Below are positions 30,123-40,257 of a stretch of DNA of 64,000 nt, piece after piece (within the stretch, counting starts at the first letter, position 1; each line of letters opens with the position of its first letter). Source of the DNA: Cryomorphaceae bacterium (lineage in GTDB: Bacteria > Bacteroidota > Bacteroidia > Flavobacteriales > Schleiferiaceae). Both the position numbers and the translations under genes were made by a program. Below the pieces are notes generated by a model, which saw only the letters and a list, made by a program, of their open reading frames with translations, did not search any database and was not told the DNA's origin. The DNA is taken from the NCBI GenBank assembly GCA_017858515.1, contig JAFMBM010000003.1, forward strand, positions 1 through 64,000. The letters run 5' to 3'.

Positions 30123-30731
30123 CTAAATGCGTTTAATGCTACAACCCATTTGTTTGGTTTCAGCAGGATTTGGGTTTTTACCAGCCATCATATTTACAAT
30201 AGCATCTTGCAAATAAAATTTTTCAGCTTCCTTATTCTTATTCTCGTATTTATCGTTGATACTTCCCTTGTAGATCAAATTTAGATCCTTATCAAATAGA
30301 TAAACATGAGGTGTGGTTTTCGCTCCAAAGGCATTCGCTAATAGACTTCCTTCATCCACCAAATAAGGAGAATTATAACCCATAACTTGAGCATGAGTAA
30401 CCATTTCTTCAAAAGAATCTCCCCCCTGTCTCTTTGCCTGATTGCTGTTTATCAACGCCATTCCAATTGAATTTCGCTCAGTTATTTGCCCTAAAAGAGG
30501 GTATTGATCTTCCCAGCCAACAACGAATGGACAAGTATTGCAACTAAAAATAACCAAGAGCCCATTCTCTTCCTTGAGATCAAAAAGGCTGTAATCTCCA
30601 CCGGAAACATCCTTCATTTTAATATCGGCCATAGGAGCTTTATCTCCAATATTTAATCCATCTAATGGAAGCCTAAACGCAGATAAAAGAACAAAGACCG
30701 CGAAAACTAAAATGGAAACATACTTTTTCAT
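30123..30731 (-). CDS. Thioredoxin-like/AhpC-TSA family secreted protein
   Basis: Signal peptide; 'GLLVIFSCNTCPFVVGWEDQYP' CxxC-type motif; 'TTPHVYLFDKDLNLIYKGSIND'. Confidence 0.87.
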   Translation of the reverse strand: MKKYVSILVFAVFVLLSAFRLPLDGLNIGDKAPMADIKMKDVSGGDYSLFDLKEENGLLVIFSCNTCPFVVGWEDQYPLLGQITERNSIGMALINSNQAKRQGGDSFEEMVTHAQVMGYNSPYLVDEGSLLANAFGAKTTPHVYLFDKDLNLIYKGSINDKYENKNKEAEKFYLQDAIVNMMAGKNPNPAETKQMGCSIKRI

Positions 30732-30786
30732 AGCAATTCATTTATTATACGACACAATGGTAACCAAAATGTTCAAACAAAAAAAA

Positions 30787-30814
30787 GGGCCTTCCAATTA
30801 ATCTTGGAAGGCCC
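30787..30814 (-). terminator. Intrinsic terminator upstream of the thioredoxin-like gene, downstream of the S46 peptidase
   Basis: GGGCCTTCCAA-N6-TTGGAAGGCCC with T-rich minus-strand tail. Confidence 0.85.
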
Positions 30815-30879
30815 TCAAAATGAACTTTGTCTTAAAAAAGCTAAAGATTCCTTTTAGATAAAAAAGAAATCAAAGCCAA

Positions 30880-33087
30880 TTACATTTTTCTTCTAACCAA
30901 TGTCATTTCATCGATTAGGTGTTTTGCTCCGGCATATTTATCAATAATAAAAAGGGTGTAGCGGATATCAACACTTATTGTGCGCTGCAAATTTTCTTCA
31001 AAAAAGATATCTCCACTCATGGCTTCCCAGTTACCATCGAAAGCGGTTCCAATGAGTTCACCGTAAGCATTAATTACAGGGCTTCCACTATTTCCTCCCG
31101 TTATGTCGTTATTGGAAATAAAGTTCACAACTAAATCGCCATTTTCATCGGCGTATGGACCATAATCTTTTGCCTCGTATAGCTCCTTTAATTTAGCGGG
31201 AACAATAAACTCATCATCCGAAGGATCTTCTTTTTGCATTATTCCCTCAATAGTGGTTATGTTCTCGTATTTCATGCCATCCTTTGGAGCATAACTACCC
31301 ACCACTCCATAAGTTACTCTGATAGTACTATTTGCATCTGGAGAGAATTTCTTGTTTGGCAACATTTCGCGAATACCCGCAGTGAATAGGCGGTATCCCT
31401 TATCTAACATATCCTGAGCACCTTCTGTACCTTCTCCTCCATTTCTATAAAGCTCATAGGCTTCATCAGAAATACCGAACATGATATCCTCTTCCAATTT
31501 ATCAAAATCTGGATTTTCAATAGCCGCCATCAATTTGTCTTTCGATGCCAAAACGGATTTTTTCCAGATTTTATCTGTTAGCTTCTGCATTTTACCATTG
31601 TACTTCTTTATGAACCCAGGTTGATGTGCCTCGTTTATATCGTCTGCATACAATTGAAATAATTGAGTCATCAAGTCTTTTTCTAAGGGCTCATGATAGT
31701 CTTTATAAAACTCCTCTGCCATTCCTTTCAAAGCTGGTCGTAGGCGCTCACCCATTTGTTGGTATTTCGCTTCCGCTGCTTTAATCTTTTCAGCATCCTT
31801 TGTCTTTTTTGCCTCCTTTAGTTCATCAGCACTAGCCTTCCAAGCCTCAAAAGATCTACCCATTCTCAATCCAAATAAAACCATACTTGGACCAAGTAAA
31901 ATGGCCTCTCTGTTGTAAACTTCAGAAACAACAAATGGATCTGTTGTTGCATAGCCTTGACTAAACATATTGAGTACCTCTCCATACTTTTTAGTACGAG
32001 TAGCATCCGCTTTTAACCAAGTATCGAACTGATCTTCAAGCTTCTTCTTTTTATCAAAGACTTTGTTGTTCTTCAACTGCTCAGTTTGTCCGATATAGTA
32101 CTTCCAATAATTCGCAGTACTTGCATAGTTGGAAGCGTATTGAATTCGAACCTTTGGCTCGGCCTCCATATACTTGCGCATAATGGCCAGTTTTAAGTCG
32201 CGCACACGAACTACAGCGGGATTGTATTTATCGATCGCCTGTTTAACCCCAGCAGAGCTCAAATAACGATCTGTTGAGCCAGGGAATCCAAAAACCATTG
32301 AAAAGTCACCTTCTTCTACTCCATCCAAGTTAACTGGTAAAAAATGTCTTGGATTTAACGGAATATTCTCTGCACTATAGTCTGCTGGTTTTCCATCTGG
32401 ACCCGAATAAATTCGGAAAATAGAGAAATCTCCTGTATGCCTTGGCCACATCCAATTGTCTGTATCTCCACCATATTTTCCAACAGAACTTGGAGGAGCT
32501 CCTACAAGACGAACATCTTTATAAGTCTCCATTACGAATAAATAATATTCATTCTCATGGAAAAAGGAACGAACAAAACCGTTGTAATGCGTTCCTTCTG
32601 TGGCAGAAGCCACCAATGTTTTACCTATCTCCGCCGCCTTATTTGCGCGATCTTCTTCAGACATTTCATCTGTTAACTCAGCATTGATTTTTTCTGTTAC
32701 ATCCTCAATTCGAACTAAAAAGGTTGCCGTTAAGCCCTGATTTGGAAGCTCTTCCGATCTATTCATGGCCCAAAAACCATCTTTTAGATAATCGTTCTCT
32801 ACTGAACTATGAGTTTGGATGGCATCATAACCACAGTGATGGTTTGTTAAAAGCAGCCCTTCTCTAGAGATCACTTCAGCGGTACAGAATCCGCCTAAGG
32901 AAACAATTGCATCCTTTAAAGAAGACTTGTTTACACTGTACACTTCCTCGGCACTCAGCTTAAGGCCGAGAGCTTTCATATCTGAGTAATTCAAATTGGC
33001 CAAGAAATGCGGTAGCCACATGCCTTCATGTGCCGAAAGTTGCAAGCTCATTAACAGAACCGCAACTAAGCGTATCATTTTCTTCAT
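30880..33087 (-). CDS. S46 family serine dipeptidyl-peptidase (DPP7/DPP11-like)
   Basis: 'GGFCTAEVISREGLLLTNHHCGYDAIQ' (catalytic His), 'ITGGNSGSPVINAYGELIGTAFDGNWEAMSGDIFF' (catalytic Ser); signal peptide. Confidence 0.95.
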   Translation of the reverse strand: MKKMIRLVAVLLMSLQLSAHEGMWLPHFLANLNYSDMKALGLKLSAEEVYSVNKSSLKDAIVSLGGFCTAEVISREGLLLTNHHCGYDAIQTHSSVENDYLKDGFWAMNRSEELPNQGLTATFLVRIEDVTEKINAELTDEMSEEDRANKAAEIGKTLVASATEGTHYNGFVRSFFHENEYYLFVMETYKDVRLVGAPPSSVGKYGGDTDNWMWPRHTGDFSIFRIYSGPDGKPADYSAENIPLNPRHFLPVNLDGVEEGDFSMVFGFPGSTDRYLSSAGVKQAIDKYNPAVVRVRDLKLAIMRKYMEAEPKVRIQYASNYASTANYWKYYIGQTEQLKNNKVFDKKKKLEDQFDTWLKADATRTKKYGEVLNMFSQGYATTDPFVVSEVYNREAILLGPSMVLFGLRMGRSFEAWKASADELKEAKKTKDAEKIKAAEAKYQQMGERLRPALKGMAEEFYKDYHEPLEKDLMTQLFQLYADDINEAHQPGFIKKYNGKMQKLTDKIWKKSVLASKDKLMAAIENPDFDKLEEDIMFGISDEAYELYRNGGEGTEGAQDMLDKGYRLFTAGIREMLPNKKFSPDANSTIRVTYGVVGSYAPKDGMKYENITTIEGIMQKEDPSDDEFIVPAKLKELYEAKDYGPYADENGDLVVNFISNNDITGGNSGSPVINAYGELIGTAFDGNWEAMSGDIFFEENLQRTISVDIRYTLFIIDKYAGAKHLIDEMTLVRRKM

Positions 33088-33193
33088 AAGATAGTTTTAG
33101 AAAGGCGCAATAATAACTCAAAAGAAGAGAATGAGGAGCAATTCATTCTATTAATTCCAAGGTTTAACCTGATTTTTACAGAATCAAGAAAAT

Positions 33194-33769
33194 TTAGAAT
33201 CGCTTGGTGTACTTGTGACAGTACGGAGTCCCTCCTTTTATATCGTAATAATCCTGATGATAATTCTCAGCTGGCCAAAATTTGGCCGACTCTAAAACCG
33301 CTGTTGCCACAGAAATTCCTTTTGCCTCAAGAAGTGCAATTAACATTTCTGCAATGGCCTTTTCATCATTAGATGAATAGAAAATAGCCGAGCGATACTG
33401 AGAGCCGATATCTGGGCCCTGGCCATTGGCCTGCGTTGGATCATGTGTTTCAAAAAAAGTACGCGCCAAAGTTTCATAGTCCACTTTAGATGGATCATAC
33501 TGAATTTCAATGGCTTCATAATGCCCGGTACGACCCGTGCAGACTTCCTTGTAAGTTGGATTCTCGACACTTCCGCCCGTGTACCCAACTGTAGTGGAAA
33601 TTACTCCATCAATACGCTTCATATAATATTCCGTTCCCCAGAAACATCCTGAAGCAAATACTGCCCTTTTTGTTATTCCATTATTCATATTCGTCAATTC
33701 AGATTTAGGTTGTTGAGCACAAGAAGTAAAAAAACCCAATGCGGTCAAACAGAAAAGAAATATTTTCAT
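33194..33769 (-). CDS. msrA: Peptide-methionine (S)-S-oxide reductase, lipoprotein form
   Basis: 'AVFASGCFWGTEYYMKRIDGV', 'YTGGSVENPTYKEVCTGRTGHYEAI', 'GSQYRSAIF'; lipobox-like 'GFFTSCAQQ'. Confidence 0.96.
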   Translation of the reverse strand: MKIFLFCLTALGFFTSCAQQPKSELTNMNNGITKRAVFASGCFWGTEYYMKRIDGVISTTVGYTGGSVENPTYKEVCTGRTGHYEAIEIQYDPSKVDYETLARTFFETHDPTQANGQGPDIGSQYRSAIFYSSNDEKAIAEMLIALLEAKGISVATAVLESAKFWPAENYHQDYYDIKGGTPYCHKYTKRF

Positions 33770-33836
33770 AAGTGTTGAAATTTGTTTTCCAAAGTAAGAA
33801 CAACAAAACTTCAATAAAGGTCGCTGAAATGACTTA

Positions 33837-34820
33837 TTACATCCACTTTACTAAGAGTTCGGCTATTTGAACTGCATTTGTAGCCGCCCCTTTTCTCAAA
33901 TTATCAGCCACAATAAAAAGATTGATAGCCTTCGGATTTGAATGGTCTAATCGAATTCTTCCAACAAAAACTTCATCTTTATCCTTCGAATAGAAAGGCA
34001 TGGGATAGATTTTCTCAGACGGATTGTCCTTCACTTCCACTCCAAAAGACGTAGCCAAAATCTCTCTGATTTCAGATACATTAGGTATTTCAGCAAACTC
34101 TATGTTTACACTTTCTGAATGCCCTCCTGTAACGGGTACACGGACTGCCGTAGCGCTCACTTTAACGGAAGCATCACCCATGATTTTTACTGTTTCGTGG
34201 GTCAACTTCATTTCTTCTTTGGTGTAGTCGTTCTCTAAGAATAGGTCGCAATGAGGAATTAGATTCAAATCAATTTTATAGGGATAAACCATATTGGCCT
34301 TCTCGCCCTTTCTTTCGGCTTCCATTTGCTCAACAGCCTTGTAACCCGTACCGGTAATGCTCTGATATGTAGATACAATGACACGATGTATGCCATATCT
34401 TTTGTGCAAGGGCGATAAAACCATAACCAATTGAATGGTAGAACAATTCGGATTAGCAATAATTCTATCCTCCTTTGAAAGGAGATAACCATTTACCTCT
34501 GGAACTACTAGTTTAACAGAGGGATCCATTCGCCAAGCGGAAGAATTATCGATAACTCTAGTTCCAATTGCAGCAAATTTAGGAGCCCATTCCAAGGATA
34601 CATCTCCACCTGCAGAGAAAAGAGCTAAGTCTGGCTTGCGATCCAAAGCTTGTTCCATAGAAATCACTTCCAGTTCTTGATCTCCAAAAACTATTTTTTT
34701 TCCTACACTCTTTTCAGAGCCAACCATAAGAAATTCTTTGGCTGGAAAGGAACGATTATACAGAACCCGTCTCATCTCTTGACCGACCATACCAGTTGCG
34801 CCTACTATTGCTACAATCAT
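33837..34820 (-). CDS. asd: Aspartate-semialdehyde dehydrogenase
   Basis: 'MIVAIVGATGMVGQEM', 'IANPNCSTIQLVMVLSPL', 'VPVTGGHSESVNIEF'; start at 34820. Confidence 0.97.
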   Translation of the reverse strand: MIVAIVGATGMVGQEMRRVLYNRSFPAKEFLMVGSEKSVGKKIVFGDQELEVISMEQALDRKPDLALFSAGGDVSLEWAPKFAAIGTRVIDNSSAWRMDPSVKLVVPEVNGYLLSKEDRIIANPNCSTIQLVMVLSPLHKRYGIHRVIVSTYQSITGTGYKAVEQMEAERKGEKANMVYPYKIDLNLIPHCDLFLENDYTKEEMKLTHETVKIMGDASVKVSATAVRVPVTGGHSESVNIEFAEIPNVSEIREILATSFGVEVKDNPSEKIYPMPFYSKDKDEVFVGRIRLDHSNPKAINLFIVADNLRKGAATNAVQIAELLVKWM

Positions 34821-34844
34821 TTCTTTGATAAATAGATTTACAGA

Positions 34845-37391
34845 ATGAAAGCCCTCATTCTTCTCTTTACTTTTGTTTCTGTTACTGCCCAAACTCAATG
34901 GAATCAAGACTTTAATAGTCCATTTTCCTTCTCTAATCACGGTATAATAGGAGACACTTTGGATTTCCAAGTCGATTCTACCAACCAGCTAAAGCTTCAA
35001 GCAATTCCTCAAACACACTCCTCTTTTCTCGCTTTTCCTTCAGCAATAAACCATCAAGCAAGCTACGAATTTGAGCTTTCTCTTGGGTTCAATCCGTCTT
35101 CATCCAACTATGCAAAAGTATTCGTCTGGTCGGATGTTGCAAACCCTTCCTCAGCTAATAATGGCGTTTTTATAGCTATTGGAGGAACTACGGAAGATCG
35201 AATTTCACTTTATGGCTTAAACCAAGGTCAAAATCAACTCTTGGTTGAGTCTACTGCCGACTTTCTAAATGAAGTCAATTTGGAATTAAAAATAAAGCTA
35301 GAATTGGATAGCCTAGGGAATTATCACCTATGGGTACAGAAAGGAATAGACTCTATGATATATTTAGGGAATGGCTTTTTTTTCTCTTCCTCTCCTTCAA
35401 ATTATTTTTCTCTCGAGTGCATTTACACCTCTACGCGTTCAGATAAATTCACCTTCGATAAAATTTTAGTAGCTGGCAGTGAGATGGAAGATAAAGAAGG
35501 ACCAAGGATTCTTAGATTGCGCACCAATTCTCGTAAAGAGATACTCCTTAATTTCAGTTTAGACTCGGATACTGCAGAGTTAAAAGACCCTGACCATTTT
35601 AGGTTATTCCCTGGAAATCACAAGACATATAACCTCCGATACCGAGCATCTTACAGAGAGCTTACTCTCTCCTTTGATGAAAGTTTAACTGACAGTTTGC
35701 AATATGCCTTAGAGATTACTTCTATTCCTGATGAATCTGGAAATCTGCTTGACACAATCCTCAATAATTTGAGTTTCTACAAGCCAAAAAAAGGTGATAT
35801 TCTCTTTTCAGAGGTGTTGTTCGATGCCGAACCTCCCGTTCAACTACCTGAAGAAGAGGGAATAGAAATCTATAATAGAAGATCGTTTCCCATTGTTTTG
35901 AGCGACTGGATTCTTTCTAACGGTAATCTTAACTTTAGAATAGACTCCTTTTCAATCAAAGGACATTCGTTTGCGTGGATAGCAAATAATCCTGAACCAT
36001 GGTCTTCCATTGTTCCCGAGCAAGATATTTTGCCCGCTCCATTAGCGTCTAATTTTCTATTAACCGAAGAAGGGAAGGTTTCCCTCTCAGACTCATCATC
36101 CTTTATTATTGATCAATTCCATTATTCAAAAGAAATGTTCAATAGTGAGCCCAAAAAATTAGGCGGATGGACCTTAGAACGCAGCGCTCTTATTAGTCCT
36201 TGCGGTTCTCCGAATCTTTGGTCTGAATCCATTCATTCTTCTGGTGGTACCCCTGGTAGTGAAAATAGTATCTCGGAAACTTATGTGGATGAAAATCCAC
36301 CTTATTTGGAGTATTTCGGAAAAGTAAACGACAGTACACTTCAACTAGTTTGGAGCGAAGACATTCACTTAACCGGAATACCAATAGTGAATGAAGACTT
36401 CGCAATTCTAGACAGCTTTTGGGTAAATCCGTTAATAGAATCACGGCTCTATCTTCAATTCCAAGCCAAAATTCCCGCCTCAAATTCATTTAAACTCGAA
36501 CTTGGGTCTTATTTAAAAGACTGCATTGGAAATCCTTCGCACTACGAGACCATCGAGCTTTCTTTTCCTGAACCACTTCTCTCAAAGGGTTTGCAAATTG
36601 AAGAGGTTCTGTTTAATCCAAATGAGAAGCAAGTAGAATATGTAGAAATCGTCAATAGAGGGCTTAAGACTTTCGATATCAAAGGTCTGCGATTCTGGAT
36701 CGCATCGGATACATTCTCTTCCCAAATGAATAGCAGCGCTCCATTAGTTGAAAGTAGAATAGTTCAAGCAGGAGAGCGGGTTTGCTTAACAAAGCAAGCA
36801 CCCCGTGATTTCGATGATCTCTTCTATTCATCGAAACACTATTTTGTTGAAATTCAAGACTTTCCTAATTTATTGTCAACCGAGAGTTCCATAGGAATAA
36901 CAAGTATATCACTAGAGAATATCGATAAGGCAACGTATAGCGTCCAATTTCACAGCCTACTTTTGAGAGATACAAAGGGTTACAGTCTTCAAAGAATTTC
37001 TTTTAATAACGAAGCCCATCAAGCACTAGATTGGAGGAGCGCCGAGCCTTCTCCTGGGATTCCATCGGCACAAATTGAAGAAGCAGAAAATTATGTAATA
37101 CAGTTCAATGAGGAATGCTGGAAGAGGAGGAGCAACGAGAATCTACAATTAGAAATTTCAAAGCCTTTAGAATCAGCACTTTTGGACTTGAGGCTTTTTG
37201 CTTTGAATGGAAATGAAATCTGCAAAATTACCGAGAGACATTGGATCTCTGGATCTACAAATATTTCTTGGAATGGCCTTAGAAGCAATGGAGAAGTCAT
37301 TTTACCAGGTATCTATTTCCTGGTAGCAAACTTGTATTTCGAGAATGGCACAAAACGAAAAGAAGTACATGCATTTTCTATTTGCGACTAA
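34845..37391 (+). CDS. Secreted surface protein with lamin-tail-like (LTD) domains and C-terminal FlgD-Ig-like domain
   Basis: Signal peptide; 'GDILFSEVLFDAEPPVQLPEEEGIEIYNRRSFPIVLSDW' and 'LQIEEVLFNPNEKQVEYVEIVNRGLKTFDIKGL'; C-terminal 'GSTNISWNGLRSNGEVILPGIYFLVANLYF'. Confidence 0.82.
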   Translation: MKALILLFTFVSVTAQTQWNQDFNSPFSFSNHGIIGDTLDFQVDSTNQLKLQAIPQTHSSFLAFPSAINHQASYEFELSLGFNPSSSNYAKVFVWSDVANPSSANNGVFIAIGGTTEDRISLYGLNQGQNQLLVESTADFLNEVNLELKIKLELDSLGNYHLWVQKGIDSMIYLGNGFFFSSSPSNYFSLECIYTSTRSDKFTFDKILVAGSEMEDKEGPRILRLRTNSRKEILLNFSLDSDTAELKDPDHFRLFPGNHKTYNLRYRASYRELTLSFDESLTDSLQYALEITSIPDESGNLLDTILNNLSFYKPKKGDILFSEVLFDAEPPVQLPEEEGIEIYNRRSFPIVLSDWILSNGNLNFRIDSFSIKGHSFAWIANNPEPWSSIVPEQDILPAPLASNFLLTEEGKVSLSDSSSFIIDQFHYSKEMFNSEPKKLGGWTLERSALISPCGSPNLWSESIHSSGGTPGSENSISETYVDENPPYLEYFGKVNDSTLQLVWSEDIHLTGIPIVNEDFAILDSFWVNPLIESRLYLQFQAKIPASNSFKLELGSYLKDCIGNPSHYETIELSFPEPLLSKGLQIEEVLFNPNEKQVEYVEIVNRGLKTFDIKGLRFWIASDTFSSQMNSSAPLVESRIVQAGERVCLTKQAPRDFDDLFYSSKHYFVEIQDFPNLLSTESSIGITSISLENIDKATYSVQFHSLLLRDTKGYSLQRISFNNEAHQALDWRSAEPSPGIPSAQIEEAENYVIQFNEECWKRRSNENLQLEISKPLESALLDLRLFALNGNEICKITERHWISGSTNISWNGLRSNGEVILPGIYFLVANLYFENGTKRKEVHAFSICD

Positions 37392-37414
37392 ACAATCGTT
37401 TGTACTTTTCGACC

Positions 37415-38455
37415 ATGACAAGCAAAGAAGAAAAACTGCAAGACTTTGATGCCAATGGACTTGCTTTAAGCGGACAACTCTATGGCCTGCCCTTTACTCC
37501 AGAAGAATGTGAAATTGTACTAATCCAAGCTCCTTGGGAAGCAACAGTATCTTATCGAACCGGCACTGCGGGTGGTCCAAAAGCTATTCTCGATGCCTCT
37601 GCGCAAGTAGATCTTTATGATTCTTTCTTGTCAGATGGTTGGAAACGAGGATTTGCATTCTTACCCGAAGATTTGGGATTATCCGAGCTTAGTTTTAAAG
37701 CTAGGGAACAAGCAGAAATACAACTCGATGCCTTAAGTAATGGCGAATCGAATTCTGAGGCGGTAGACTTTGTAAATCAGTCTTGTATAAACATGATTGA
37801 TCTCATTAAAAATAAAGCCACTACTTGGTTAGAACAGGGCAAAATAGTTGGCTTGGTTGGAGGAGATCACAGTACTCCGCTAGGACTAATGAAAAGCATA
37901 GCGAAAAAATATCCTTCATTTGGAATCCTTCAGATAGACGCTCATATGGATTTGAGAAAGGCATTTGAAGACTTCAAATATTCCCATGCCTCCATCATGT
38001 ATAATGCATTAGAAGAAATTCCAGCTATCAGTAAACTCGTTCAGGTAGGAATTAGAGATTATTGCATAGAAGAAGTGGAGTATGCTCATTCAAATAGAGT
38101 TGTCTACTTTTTAGATTCAGCCGCTAAGAAAAAGCAACTCATGGGTTCTAGTTGGAGTGAAATAGTGGATACTATTATTTCAAGCCTTCCTGAAAACGTT
38201 TATATAAGCTTTGACATCGATGGACTCGAGCCCTCCTTATGTCCGAATACTGGCACCCCAGTCCCAGGTGGTTTACGGTGGGAGGAAGCGATTTATCTTC
38301 TAGAGGAGTTGGTTTTGAGTAAGAAAAGAATTGTTGGATTTGATTTGAATGAAGTCACTCCTGCAACCGATAATGAATGGGATGCTTCAGTAGGTGCACG
38401 TTTACTTTTTAAGCTGTGCAACTTAGCCATAGCGAGTAAAGAATCTCTGTCTTAA
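37415..38455 (+). CDS. Arginase/agmatinase/formimidoylglutamase family protein
   Basis: 'GLVGGDHSTPLG', 'ILQIDAHMDLR', 'YISFDIDGLEPSLCPNTGTPVPGG' metal-binding motifs; start at MTSKEE. Confidence 0.93.
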   Translation: MTSKEEKLQDFDANGLALSGQLYGLPFTPEECEIVLIQAPWEATVSYRTGTAGGPKAILDASAQVDLYDSFLSDGWKRGFAFLPEDLGLSELSFKAREQAEIQLDALSNGESNSEAVDFVNQSCINMIDLIKNKATTWLEQGKIVGLVGGDHSTPLGLMKSIAKKYPSFGILQIDAHMDLRKAFEDFKYSHASIMYNALEEIPAISKLVQVGIRDYCIEEVEYAHSNRVVYFLDSAAKKKQLMGSSWSEIVDTIISSLPENVYISFDIDGLEPSLCPNTGTPVPGGLRWEEAIYLLEELVLSKKRIVGFDLNEVTPATDNEWDASVGARLLFKLCNLAIASKESLS

Positions 38456-39540
38456 TCGGAGTTGCGTTTATTCAATATTCGAACCTGTTCTTCGAGAGCA
38501 TTTTTATGAATCACTCGAAATAACTCGTGAATCATACTGGACGAAAGCTTACTCTCATTTGCGGCTTGTTTTCGTGTTTCAACAATTTCCATCCATCTTT
38601 TTAATTGAAAGATAGCTAGGTTGTGTTTATCCTTTTCATTCGCAATTTCCCTTATAATCTCTAATCGCTTGGCTACAATTTGAATTAATTCATGGTCTAC
38701 TTCATCTATTTGAGCCCTCAATTTTTGTAACTCATTCGACACCAAAATATTACCATTGATCTGATCACGAATAGTCAAACTGGCTATCACCTCTTTTAAT
38801 CGCTTTGGTGTTAGTTGTTGATCTGCATCACTCAGTGCTCTTTCAGGATTATTATGTGCCTCAACCATTAATCCGTCTAGACCGAGATCAAGTGCAATTT
38901 GACAAACTTCTGGCACCAATGCTCTTTTTCCAGCGATATGGCTCGGATCGCAAAGAATAGGAACTTCTGGAACTCTTTCCCTTAATTCTACAGCCAGTTC
39001 CCAACCCGCCTCATTTCTATAAGGTGAAGCCGCCAAACTGAAATAACCTCTATGAACCGCTCCGATTGACTGAATACCAACCTGCTCAAAGCGCTCCAGT
39101 GCACCTATCCATAAATTTATTTCTGGATGAATTGGATTCTTCACCAGTACATTGACATCCGCCCCACGCATTGCTTCTGCCAATTCTTGCACATAAATAG
39201 GGTTCACTGTTGTTCTAGCCCCAATCCAAAGTATAGACACCCCTGCCTTTAAACAGGCCTCTACATGCTCCGTTTTGGCTACCTCTGCTGCAACAGGAAG
39301 TCCAAGTTCATTTCCGGCTTCAATTAGCCAGGGAAGAGACTGTTCGCCAATCCCCTCAAAGCTGCCTGGTCTAGTTCTCGGCTTCCATATTCCGGCTCTC
39401 AAACCAAAAAGTCCAGGAATAGCGGCTAATTCCCTGCTCGTTTCTAAAACTTGTTCATAGCTTTCAGCGCTGCAAGGCCCTGCAATGAGCATTGGACTAT
39501 TACCATTTGACCTGAAGAAAGACTCCTTTTTAAGTACCAT
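38452..39540 (-). CDS. Bifunctional DAHP synthase (KDPGal/KDO8P-type) / chorismate mutase type II
   Basis: 'MLIAGPCSAES', 'GIWKPRTRPGSFEG', 'PILCDPSHIAGKR' plus C-terminal AroQ-like 'LQKLRAQIDEVDHELIQIVAKRLEIIREIANEK'. Confidence 0.94.
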   Translation of the reverse strand: MVLKKESFFRSNGNSPMLIAGPCSAESYEQVLETSRELAAIPGLFGLRAGIWKPRTRPGSFEGIGEQSLPWLIEAGNELGLPVAAEVAKTEHVEACLKAGVSILWIGARTTVNPIYVQELAEAMRGADVNVLVKNPIHPEINLWIGALERFEQVGIQSIGAVHRGYFSLAASPYRNEAGWELAVELRERVPEVPILCDPSHIAGKRALVPEVCQIALDLGLDGLMVEAHNNPERALSDADQQLTPKRLKEVIASLTIRDQINGNILVSNELQKLRAQIDEVDHELIQIVAKRLEIIREIANEKDKHNLAIFQLKRWMEIVETRKQAANESKLSSSMIHELFRVIHKNALEEQVRILNKRNSD

Positions 39541-39561
39541 ATATTCTTAACATTCAATTGC

Positions 39562-40257
39562 CTATTCCGTTCTCAATTCAGCGGATTTTTTCGGCAAACC
39601 TCCCACGACCACCACAATCTCCCCTTTAGGAGCGACCGATTCGAAATGAACGATTAGGTCTTGTAAACTTCCTCTTTTATGCTCTTCAAACAACTTAGTA
39701 AGTTCTCTACTAACGGCAACCTTTCTATCCAAGCCGAAAAAAGGCACCATCTCTTTTAAAGTTCTGAGAAGCCTATGCGGAGCTTCATAAAAGACTATCG
39801 TTCGCTGTTCCATGGAGAGCAACTCTAGTTTTGATGATTTTCCTTTCTTGGCTGGAAGGAATCCCTCAAAAATAAAGCGATCACATGGAAGGCCAGAGGC
39901 AACCAAAGCTGGAATAAAAGCCACTGGACCAGGAAGGCATTCTATTTCTATTCCCTGCTCTATGCATGCCCTTACTAATAGATAACCTGGATCAGAAATT
40001 GCAGGGGTACCTGCATCTGAAACTAATCCGACCTTCTGACCGTTCTTAATTAAACCGATGTATTGGTCTAGTACCTTGTGTTCGTTGTTTAAATGGAAAC
40101 TCTTCAAGGGTTTAGAAATGCCAAAACGTTTGAGTAAAATCCCAGTGTTCCGCGTATCTTCCGCTAAGATTATATCCATCTCTTCTAGTATGCGCAAACT
40201 ACGCGGTGAAGCATCCTCCAAATTTCCAATTGGAGTTGGTACAAGAAATAATTTCAT
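39562..40257 (-). CDS. rsmI: 16S rRNA (cytidine(1402)-2'-O)-methyltransferase
   Basis: 'MKLFLVPTPIGNLEDASPRSLRILEEMDIILAEDTRNTGILL', 'VGLVSDAGTPAISDPGYLLVR'; start at 40257. Confidence 0.97.
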   Translation of the reverse strand: MKLFLVPTPIGNLEDASPRSLRILEEMDIILAEDTRNTGILLKRFGISKPLKSFHLNNEHKVLDQYIGLIKNGQKVGLVSDAGTPAISDPGYLLVRACIEQGIEIECLPGPVAFIPALVASGLPCDRFIFEGFLPAKKGKSSKLELLSMEQRTIVFYEAPHRLLRTLKEMVPFFGLDRKVAVSRELTKLFEEHKRGSLQDLIVHFESVAPKGEIVVVVGGLPKKSAELRTE

